This document shows, one piece after another, positions 56,137-64,000 of a stretch of DNA of 64,000 bases; within the stretch, counting starts at the first letter, position 1, and the number at the start of each line of letters is the position of its first letter. This stretch comes from Rubrivivax gelatinosus IL144 (lineage in GTDB: Bacteria > Pseudomonadota > Gammaproteobacteria > Burkholderiales > Burkholderiaceae_C): NCBI RefSeq assembly GCF_000284255.1, contig NC_017075.1:682001-746000 (forward strand), in the 5' to 3' direction. The notes beneath the pieces were generated by a model. That model was not told the DNA's origin. It ran no database searches and worked only from the letters and a program-made list of their open reading frames with translations. A program made the position numbers and the translations under genes.

Positions 56137-57423
56137 ATGTCCGCCACCAGCAGAATAGACGTAGGCGCCGTACGCGCCCCCGTCGCTGAATCATCCTGGA
56201 CCGCTCACGATCGGACGTGGGTTTTGGGTCTGTTCGCCACGGCCATCGGCGCGGGGACCTTGTTCCTGCCGATCAACGCGGGCTTGGGCGGCATCTGGCC
56301 GTTGCTCGTGATGGCCCTGCTGGCTTTCCCGATGACGTATCTAGCGCACCGGGGGCTGATCCGCTTCATTCTCTCTTCGTCCAAACCCGGCAGCGACATC
56401 ACCGAAGTCGTGACCGAGCATTTCGGCCCGCTCGCCGGCAAGCTCATCACGCTGCTCTATTTCTTCACGATCCTCCCGATCCTGCTGCTCTACGGCGTCG
56501 GTCTGACGAATACCGTCGAATCGTTCATGACGCACCAGCTGCACATGGAGGCATGGCCGCGGGTGATCCTGTCGTTCGTGCTCACCGCCGGGCTGATCGC
56601 CGTCGTCGCGCTCAGCGAGAAGATCGTCGTCAAGGTGATGGGCTGGCTCGTCTACCCGTTCATCTTCGTGCTGATGGGTCTGGCGCTGTTCCTCGTGCCC
56701 GAATGGAACGGGGCCGTGCTGCAAGGCGGCGTGCCCTCGATGGGCAAGTTCAGCGTCACGCTGTGGCTGAGCATCCCGGTGCTGGTGTTCTCGTTCAACC
56801 ACTCGCCGGTGATCTCGCGCTTCGCCGTCGCGCAGCAGCAGGAATACGGCAAGGACGCCGTCGGCAAGGCCGACCAGATCGAGAAGTACGCCGCGCTGAT
56901 GATGGTCGTCGTGGTGATGTTCTTCGTCTTCAGCTGCGTCTTCGCGCTGTCGCCGGCCGACCTGGCCGCCGCCAAGCAGCAGAACATCTCGATCCTGTCC
57001 TACATCGGCAACAAGTTCCAGAACCCCTGGGCCGCCGTGATCGCGCCGCTGGTCGCCTTCGTCGCGATGAGCAAGTCCTTCCTCGGCCACTACCTCGGCG
57101 CCCGTGAAGGCCTCAACGGCTTCATCACGCAGCAGATGCAGGCCCGCAACAAGGTCGCCAATCTCTCGAAGATCAACCGCGGCACGATGCTCTTCATGTT
57201 CCTGACGATCTGGGGCGTGGTGACCATCAACCCGAGCATCCTCGGCATGATCGAATCGCTGTGCGGCCCGATCATCGCGGCGCTGCTCTTCCTGATGCCG
57301 ATGTACGCCATCCGCAAGGTCCCGGCGATGCGCAAGTACGCGAACAACCCGACCAACGTGATCGTGGTGTTCATCGGCGCCGTGGCGATGTCGGCGATCT
57401 TCTACTCGCTGATCGGTCTCTGA
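56137..57423 (+). CDS. sdaC: Serine transporter (HAAAP/STP family)
   Basis: A 428-residue inner-membrane permease with about 11 hydrophobic segments, beginning WVLGLFATAIGAGTLFLPIN as in SdaC/TdcC proteins. It imports L-serine with protons. The ATG at 56137 has AAGAGGAG 8 nt upstream; the in-frame codons from 56113 lack a site. The next gene encodes serine deaminase, so the pair supports serine catabolism. A threonine/serine TdcC-type specificity cannot be ruled out. Confidence 0.88.
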   Translation: MSATSRIDVGAVRAPVAESSWTAHDRTWVLGLFATAIGAGTLFLPINAGLGGIWPLLVMALLAFPMTYLAHRGLIRFILSSSKPGSDITEVVTEHFGPLAGKLITLLYFFTILPILLLYGVGLTNTVESFMTHQLHMEAWPRVILSFVLTAGLIAVVALSEKIVVKVMGWLVYPFIFVLMGLALFLVPEWNGAVLQGGVPSMGKFSVTLWLSIPVLVFSFNHSPVISRFAVAQQQEYGKDAVGKADQIEKYAALMMVVVVMFFVFSCVFALSPADLAAAKQQNISILSYIGNKFQNPWAAVIAPLVAFVAMSKSFLGHYLGAREGLNGFITQQMQARNKVANLSKINRGTMLFMFLTIWGVVTINPSILGMIESLCGPIIAALLFLMPMYAIRKVPAMRKYANNPTNVIVVFIGAVAMSAIFYSLIGL

Positions 57424-57433
57424 CATCCGGTTT

Positions 57434-57490
57434 GCTGCCCGCCGGCCTCCGTCCCTGAACTTGGACGGGCGGCGGGGTCCGGCGGGCAGC
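57434..57490 (+). terminator. Long intercistronic stem-loop between sdaC and sdaA
   Basis: GCTGCCCGCCGG (57434-57445) is perfectly complementary to CCGGCGGGCAGC (57479-57490), 12 bp. An inner stem CCGTCC (57449-57454) with GGACGG (57463-57468) makes a branched hairpin. It lies 11 bp after the sdaC stop and 25 bp before the sdaA start. It may terminate, attenuate or stabilise the sdaC mRNA. Confidence 0.55.
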
Positions 57491-57515
57491 GTCTTCCCAA
57501 CAAGGGGAACTCACC

Positions 57516-58928
<1,413 letters not shown>

Positions 58929-59017
58929 AAACGCCCCGCGCCGGGCCGCCCACCGCAAAATAGCGTGGTGGGCGGCCTGTCGCGTACCGACGCCCCGAGC
59001 AGTCAAGAGGTACGCAG

Positions 59018-60717
59018 TTGACCCTGAGTTCGATCGTCTCGCTGTCGCTGTCGTTGCTGCAGCAGATGTGCGTCTATCTGGTGGTGGCCTACGCCCTCAG
59101 CCGGACGCGTTTGTTCATCCCGCTGACGCGCGCGACGATTCGCTGGCCGCACCGCATCGCGTGCTACCTTATCTTCTCGGCCTTCTGCATCATGGGCACG
59201 CTGCTCGGGCTGCCGGTGGTGCGCGGCAACGCGATCGCCAACACGCCGGCGATCGGCGCGGTGCTCGGCGGCCTGCTGGGCGGCCCGATCGTCGGGCTGG
59301 GCGTCGGCATCACCGGCGGCCTGCACCGCTACACGCAGGGCGGCTCCTTCGGCCTGGCCGCGGGCCTGGACATCGTGATGCAGGGCCTGGCCGGCGGCCT
59401 GACCCACCGCTACCTGATCCGCCGCGGCAAGACGCGGCTGCTGTTCAGCCCGACGCTGGCCGGCGGGCTGACCTTCATCACCATCCTGATCGAGCTGGGC
59501 ATCGACCTGGCGCTGTCGCGGCCCTTCGACGAGGCGCTGCAGATCGTCAAGCTGATCGCGCTGCCCGAGCTGATCGCCAACACCGGCGGCGCGGCGATCT
59601 TCGTGAAGATCCTGCTCGACCGGCGCGACAGCATCGACCGCCAGTCGCGCGCGTTCTCGGCCAAGGGCTGGACATCGCGGCGCACGTCGACGGCGTGCTG
59701 CGCGACGGCTTCGACCACGAGAACAGCATGCGCGTGGCGCGCATCATCTACGAGCAGACCGGCGTCGGCGCGGTGGCCATCACCGACCGCGAGAAGCTGC
59801 TGGCCTTCATCGGCATCGGCGACGACCACCACCTGCCGGGCACGCCGATCTCTTCGGAGCAGACCTTCCAGGCGATCCGCGGCAACGAGGTCATCTTCGC
59901 CGACGGCAACGAGGTGCCGTTCCAATGCTCGATCAGCCCGCACTGCAAGCTGGGCTCGGCGCTGGTGATCCCGCTGGTCGGCGAGGAGCGCCAGGTGATC
60001 GGCACGATCAAGCTCTACGAGCCCAAGACGCGCATCTTCTCGACGATCAACCGCACGCTGGGCGAAGGCATCGCCAAGCTGCTGTCCAGCCAGATCCTCG
60101 ACGGCCGCTACGAGCGCCAGAAGAGCCTGCTGCTCGAAGCCGAGCTGAAGCTGCTGCACGCGCAGGTCAACCCGCACTTCCTGTTCAACACGCTCAACAC
60201 GATCATCGCCATCACCCACGACGACCCGGCCAAGGCGCGTTCGGTGCTCACCGACCTGGCGGTGTTCCTGCGCAAGAACCTCAAGCGCCCGACCGAGGAC
60301 GTCGTGCTGTCCGAGGAGATCGCGCACATCAAGGCCTACCTGGGCATCCAGCTGACGCGCTTCGAGGACCGGCTGTCGGTGGAGATCGACATCCCCGATC
60401 AGCTGATGGCGCTGCGCGTGCCGGCGTTCACGCTGCAGCCGCTGGTCGAGAACGCGATCAAGCACGGCACGGCGCAGATCATCGGCGTCGGGCGCGTGTC
60501 GATCCGCGCGCACCTGGACGGGCAGGCGGTTTGTCTGGTGGTCGAGGACAACGCCGGTCGCTACGATCCGAAGCCCGGTGGCGGCGGCCTCGGCATGAAC
60601 ATCGTCGACCGTCGCCTGAAGAACCGCTACGGCGAGGCCTACGGCGTCACGATGAGCTGCGAGCGCCAGGTGTCCACACGCGCGACCGTCCGCATCCCCC
60701 TGGAGGCCTTGAGCTGA
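59018..60717 (+). pseudogene. LytS/BtsS-type sensor kinase with a one-base frameshift
   Basis: The frame from TTG 59018 (AAGAGG 7 nt upstream) encodes the 5TM-LYT sensor (CIMGTLLGLPVVRGNAIANT, GITGGLHRYTQGG). It loses similarity after RQSRAFSAK. The similarity continues in another frame from LDIAAHVDGVLRDGFDHENS through a GAF domain (AITDREKLLAFIG), the HisKA-like region with QVNPHFLFNTLNT and an HATPase to 60717. The break is a missing base in the GGG at 59665-59667. It is either a true frameshift or a sequencing error. Repaired, the product would be about 566 residues. The stop overlaps the response regulator start, and the family is known for pyruvate sensing. Confidence 0.85.
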
Positions 60718-61436
60718 TGATCACCGCCCTCATCGTCGACGACGAGCCGTTCGCGCGCCGCGACCTGCGCCGCGCGCTGGAGCCGGCCAAGGACATCCAG
60801 ATCCTGGGCGAATGCGGCAACGCGATCGACGCGCTGACGCGCATCCACATCGACAAGCCCGACGTCGTGTTCCTGGACATCCAGATGCCGCAGATCACCG
60901 GCATCGAGATGATCGGCATGCTCGACCCGGAAACGATGCCGCACATCGTCTTCCTCACCGCCTACGACGAGTACGCGGTGCGCGCGTTCGAGAAGAACGC
61001 CTTCGACTACATGCTCAAGCCCGTGACGGCCGACCGCCTGGAGCTGACGCTGGAACGGCTGCGCAACAGCTTCTTCAAGCACGACTTCAGCGTGCTGCCG
61101 GAGGTGAACCACCTGCGCCAGATCCCGTGCTACGGGCAGCACAGCGTGGTCTTCGTGCAGGCCACCGACGTCGAGTTCGTCGAGGCGCGCACCACCGGCA
61201 TCTACGTCAGCGACCTCGACGGCCAGGAGCACCCGACGGCGCTGCGGCTGAACATCCTGCAGCAGCGCACCAACCTGCTGCGCTGCCACCGCCAGTACCT
61301 GGTCAACGTCGACCTCGTGCACAAGCTGCAGTACCTGGAAAGCGGCCTGGCCGAGTTCGTCACCCGCCGCGGCCGCGTGATCCCGATCAGCCGCCGGCTG
61401 CTGCCGGAGATCAAGGAGCGGCTGGGGATCAGCTGA
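60717..61436 (+). CDS. LytTR-family response regulator (BtsR/YehT-like)
   Basis: A 239-residue regulator with an N-terminal receiver (phospho-acceptor Asp54 in VFLDIQMP, with the acidic pair in IVDDEPFAR and Lys in YMLKPVT) and a C-terminal LytTR DNA-binding domain (about 135-235, EARTTGIYVSDLDG, LLRCHRQYLVNVD). The ATG at 60717 overlaps the sensor stop (TGATG). It pairs with the LytS-type sensor; a target among pyruvate or serine uptake genes is plausible from context. The gene is intact even though the sensor frame is broken. Confidence 0.92.
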   Translation: MITALIVDDEPFARRDLRRALEPAKDIQILGECGNAIDALTRIHIDKPDVVFLDIQMPQITGIEMIGMLDPETMPHIVFLTAYDEYAVRAFEKNAFDYMLKPVTADRLELTLERLRNSFFKHDFSVLPEVNHLRQIPCYGQHSVVFVQATDVEFVEARTTGIYVSDLDGQEHPTALRLNILQQRTNLLRCHRQYLVNVDLVHKLQYLESGLAEFVTRRGRVIPISRRLLPEIKERLGIS

Positions 61437-61451
61437 GGGCGGGGCGGCCGT

Positions 61452-62033
61452 TCAGATCAGCTCGATCGCGCGCTGCAGCCGGGTGCTCGTCGCCACGAGG
61501 CCGCTGCGCACGAAGCGCTCGACGAAGACTTCGGCCGTCAGCGCCGGGTTGCGCATGCGGCGCCGCATGTCCTTCAGCGCGCTCAGCACTGCCAGTTCGT
61601 CGAGGTCCATCTGGGCGACGAGAAAGTCGTCCGGATGCACGGCCTCGAGGCCGTGGGGCGCCAGAGCGGTCGCCGGGAAGTCCTTCAGGTTGCACGTCAC
61701 GATGCAGTCGGCATGTCCCGCGATGGCCGCCGCGAGCACGTGCACGTCTCCGCTGTCGGGCAGGCGCAGCGCCGGTTCCAGCCGGGCACAGGCACCGGCA
61801 TCGACTTCCCAGTCCGGCGTCGCCTGGCGCATCAGGTCGCGCCGGCGTTCGAAGCTGCCCGGCGGCCGGCCTCGGTCCCGTTCCAGACTGCGCATCCATT
61901 CGGCTTCGATGGCCGACGTCCACTTGGCGGCGAACAGGCCGGCGACGGAGACGCTGATCAGCGCGTCGCAGACGACGATCGGATAGAGCACGCAGGCGTC
62001 CAGGAGGGCGGTGTAGCGTGCGTGTCCGGCCAT
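61452..62033 (-). CDS. PIN-domain toxin
   Basis: A 193-residue PIN_3-type nuclease. Candidate acidic residues are Asp in LLDACVLYP, Glu in AIEAEWMRSL, Asp in LPDSGDVHVL and Asp in NLKDFP. PIN toxins cut RNA. It starts 30 bp after the antitoxin stop in the same direction, forming a type II toxin-antitoxin unit. It is convergent with the LytTR regulator (15-bp gap). Confidence 0.82.
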   Translation of the reverse strand: MAGHARYTALLDACVLYPIVVCDALISVSVAGLFAAKWTSAIEAEWMRSLERDRGRPPGSFERRRDLMRQATPDWEVDAGACARLEPALRLPDSGDVHVLAAAIAGHADCIVTCNLKDFPATALAPHGLEAVHPDDFLVAQMDLDELAVLSALKDMRRRMRNPALTAEVFVERFVRSGLVATSTRLQRAIELI

Positions 62034-62063
62034 GGCCTCTGCCCGGTGCTGCGGCGCTGCTCG

Positions 62064-62537
62064 TCAGTAGTTGAGCCCTTGCTCGCGCAGGTCGTCGGCC
62101 ATCGCCTGCAAGGCTTGATGGCGTTGCGCCATCGTCTTCTCGCGGTAGCGCTGCAGGTCCTCGAACGCGATGCGCCGATGCGTGCCCACCATGCGGTGCG
62201 GCAGGCGGCCGGCTTCGATCTCCTTGATCAGGAAGGGCCGACTCACGTTCAGCAGGTTGGCGGCTTCGACGGTCGTCAGCTCCTGCCGGGCCGGCATCAG
62301 CGCAACCGGCTTGCCTTCGCTCAGGGCGCCGAGCAGGTCGGCGATCAGGCGCAGTGCCGCCGGCGGCACGCTGATCGCAGGTGTCACACCGTCGTCGCTC
62401 TCGACGGTGATCGCCGCGGCGCGGGAGTGGTCCAGCGTCGCCATCAGGCAGCGCTGCGCCGCCCGCGCCAACTCGGCCTCGGCGGGCGTCAGCGGGCGAT
62501 GCAGCAGGCGCTCCTTGTCGAGGGTGGCGTTGGACAT
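62064..62537 (-). CDS. Excisionase-type HTH antitoxin
   Basis: A 157-residue protein with a MerR/excisionase-type helix-turn-helix in the C-terminal half (LTTVEAANLLNVSRPFLIKE, then GRLPHRMVGTHRRI), as in many antitoxins paired with PIN_3 toxins. The ATG at 62537 is preceded by GGAGAG; the extension to 62615 runs through the promoter and is rejected. It is the first gene of the pair and probably autoregulates. Confidence 0.82.
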   Translation of the reverse strand: MSNATLDKERLLHRPLTPAEAELARAAQRCLMATLDHSRAAAITVESDDGVTPAISVPPAALRLIADLLGALSEGKPVALMPARQELTTVEAANLLNVSRPFLIKEIEAGRLPHRMVGTHRRIAFEDLQRYREKTMAQRHQALQAMADDLREQGLNY

Positions 62538-62582
62538 GGCGGCTCTCCTGCGGGAACGATGGTGATGCCGCCGACTGTACCG

Positions 62583-62611
62583 AATAAATGAAATAAGTGA
62601 ATCGAATGCAA
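62583..62611 (-). promoter_or_regulatory. Candidate promoter of the toxin-antitoxin unit
   Basis: On the minus strand TTGCAT (62606-62611), 17 bp, TTTATT (62583-62588), in a conspicuously A/T-rich tract (62580-62620) with repeated ATT/TTCA words that could be operator half-sites. The -35 match is poor. Confidence 0.35.
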
Positions 62612-62660
62612 TCAATGAAGCGACGGATTTGTCGCTCGCCGCGCTGGAACGCGGTCTGCC

Positions 62661-63410
62661 CTACTGCAGGTTGTGCCCCGCCAGCCGCTTCGGGTCGGGG
62701 ATGCGGATCTCGCGCTTGTCGATGACGATCAGCCCGGCGGCTTCCAGCTCGTGCAGCACGCGCGAGAAGTACTCGGGCGTCAGCGACAGCCGCGAGGCGA
62801 TCGTCGCCTTGCTGACCGGCAGGCTGACACGCAGGTCGCGGCGCTGGGCCTGGGCGGCCGGGGTGACGCCGGCGTCGGCCAGCGAGAAGGCCGCGGCGTC
62901 CTCGGCCTCTTCGGGCAGGGCGCGCAGCAGGTAGCCGATGACACGCTGCATGCCGCTGTGCAGCGAGTAGGCCTGCACGTCGTGCACCAGCCCGTGCAGC
63001 CGGCGCGAGATGCCCGCCAGCATGCGCAGCGCGAAACGCGAGTCGCGGTCGATCTCGGCCAGCACCGCGGCCTTGCCGACGCTCAGCACCAGCGTGTCGG
63101 TCAGCGCCTGGGCGTTGATGATGTAGGGCTTGCCGGTGAACATCAGCGCCTCGGCGAAGGTGTTGCCCGGGCCGACCAGCTCGATGACCTTCTCCTGCCC
63201 GGCCGGCGAGATGGCGAACAGCTTGACCTGTCCCATCACGGTGACGTGCAGCTCCTCGCAGGGTTCGCCGACGCGGAACACCGTGTCGCCGCGCGAGTGG
63301 CGCCGCAGCCGGCAGCCTTCGGCCAGGCGCTGCAGCTCCTCGGGGCTCATCTCCTGGAACAGCGGCAGCACCGCCAGGTAGCGCGGGATGTCGAAGCTCC
63401 TCGTCTCCAT
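62661..63410 (-). CDS. dnr: Crp/Fnr-family regulator, Dnr/NnrR type
   Basis: A 249-residue regulator with an N-terminal cyclic-nucleotide-binding-like domain and a C-terminal HTH. The recognition helix contains EYFSR (Glu213, Ser216, Arg217), the E-x-x-SR pattern that reads TTGAT half-sites. There is no FNR-type N-terminal cysteine cluster, so it is more like the NO-responsive Dnr than oxygen-sensing FNR. The ATG at 63410 follows AGGAGA. It lies next to norD and has a 9/10 FNR-type box upstream, which suggests autoregulation and control of denitrification genes. Confidence 0.85.
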   Translation of the reverse strand: METRSFDIPRYLAVLPLFQEMSPEELQRLAEGCRLRRHSRGDTVFRVGEPCEELHVTVMGQVKLFAISPAGQEKVIELVGPGNTFAEALMFTGKPYIINAQALTDTLVLSVGKAAVLAEIDRDSRFALRMLAGISRRLHGLVHDVQAYSLHSGMQRVIGYLLRALPEEAEDAAAFSLADAGVTPAAQAQRRDLRVSLPVSKATIASRLSLTPEYFSRVLHELEAAGLIVIDKREIRIPDPKRLAGHNLQ

Positions 63411-63491
63411 TCGTTCTCCTGAGGCCGGCAGGCGCGCCGGCGGCGCGGGGTCGGAACCGAGGATGCGCCCGATTCCGATGCGGGCCAACTA

Positions 63492-63505
63492 TTGATTGAC
63501 GTCAA
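63492..63505. promoter_or_regulatory. FNR/Dnr box upstream of dnr
   Basis: TTGAT-tgac-GTCAA matches 9 of 10 consensus positions, and the inner TTGACGTCAA is a perfect palindrome. It lies between the end of norD and the dnr start, about 82 bp upstream of the ATG at 63410. It is the best such site seen in the window. Confidence 0.7.
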
Positions 63506-63529
63506 TTCTGGCAGTCGGGGCTCCCGCGC

Positions 63530-64000
63530 TCAACCACGGGTCATGCGTGCGTAGACGGCGGCCAGGCGCTGCACCAGGTCCTGCGGGCGGTGCACCAGCG
63601 CCCAGCCGTGCTGGCCGAAGAGCATCGGCAGGTAGTCGTGCGCGCTCTCGTCGATGGTGACGCAGAAAGGTTGCAGCCCGGCGTCGCGCGCCACCTGCAC
63701 CGCGTGGCGCGTGTCCTCCAGGCCGTAGCGGCCTTCGTAGACGTCCAGGTCGTTGGGTTTGCCGTCGGTCAGGATCAGTAGCAGCCGCTGGCGCTCGGGG
63801 CGGGCGGCCAGGCGCTGCGTCGCCAGGCGCAGCGCGGCGCCCATGCGCGTGTAGTAGCCGGGCTTGATGGCGCCGATGCGCGCGCGTGCCGCGCCGTCCC
63901 AGGGTTCGCCGAAGCCTTTCAGGTGCTGGATGCGCACGTTCTGGCGCCGCACCGACGAGAAGCCCAGCATCTCGAAGGCGTCGCCGCTGGCCGCCAGCGC
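63530..64000 (-). CDS. norD: NorD, nitric oxide reductase activation protein (5' end outside window)
   Basis: Only the C-terminal 156 residues are inside the window; the frame stays open to the right edge. It is a von Willebrand A domain with LLLILTDGKPNDLDVYEG and the family ending FCVTIDESAHDYLPMLFG. NorD is needed for assembly or activation of the NorCB nitric oxide reductase. The gene runs toward dnr and ends 120 bp upstream of the dnr start. Confidence 0.9.
   Translation of the reverse strand, partial: ALAASGDAFEMLGFSSVRRQNVRIQHLKGFGEPWDGAARARIGAIKPGYYTRMGAALRLATQRLAARPERQRLLLILTDGKPNDLDVYEGRYGLEDTRHAVQVARDAGLQPFCVTIDESAHDYLPMLFGQHGWALVHRPQDLVQRLAAVYARMTRG

Overview
The window is high-GC proteobacterial DNA that reads as a facultatively anaerobic, motile betaproteobacterium of the Burkholderiales, most likely Rubrivivax gelatinosus. 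The evidence is denitrification genes at both ends, a menaquinone cluster (unusual in betaproteobacteria but known in Rubrivivax), several chemoreceptors, and a lasso peptide core that matches, as I remember it, rubrivinodin of R. gelatinosus. No rRNA or tRNA gene was seen.

Layout. 1-2,030: end of a cytochrome c/d1 nir gene and a small cytochrome c with FNR-type boxes. 2,035-3,093: map plus a ParD-like gene with an iteron operator. 3,103-8,021: menFDHC on the minus strand. 8,359-15,838: two-partner secretion pair with a 1931-residue adhesin carrying six near-identical 231-bp repeats. 16,017-21,821: orphan histidine kinase, chemoreceptor with a sigma-28-type promoter, AraC regulator, and a secreted HExxH protein. 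22,057-36,851: a complete type I-E CRISPR-Cas system on the minus strand. Its 52-repeat array is cut inside one spacer by an intact IS21-family element, and its cas operon is preceded by two phage-repressor-like regulators and an operator array. 37,113-46,876: a lasso peptide system, with ECF sigma, FecR anti-sigma, TonB receptor and isopeptidase on the plus strand facing precursor, B and C genes on the minus strand. 47,162-49,579: a transposase-derived HTH protein and an amidase. 49,992-53,929: two chemoreceptors flanking cheW. 53,956-55,959: a small HhH protein, a wrecked receiver gene and an AraC regulator. 56,137-61,436: serine transporter, serine deaminase and a LytS/LytTR pair whose sensor gene carries a frameshift. 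61,452-62,537: PIN toxin-antitoxin pair. 62,661-64,000: a Dnr-type regulator with a 9/10 FNR box, and the end of norD.

How the genes work together. The nir, dnr and norD genes and menaquinone synthesis fit anaerobic respiration. The lasso genes form a make, sense, import and degrade loop: A, B and C make the peptide, the receptor with FecR and the ECF sigma probably sense and import it, and the isopeptidase opens the ring. The serine genes give pyruvate, and the adjacent sensor family is known for pyruvate sensing. The most notable events are the IS21 insertion that divides the CRISPR array, the operator array and regulators ahead of cas3, and the transposase-like gene divergent from the lasso precursor.
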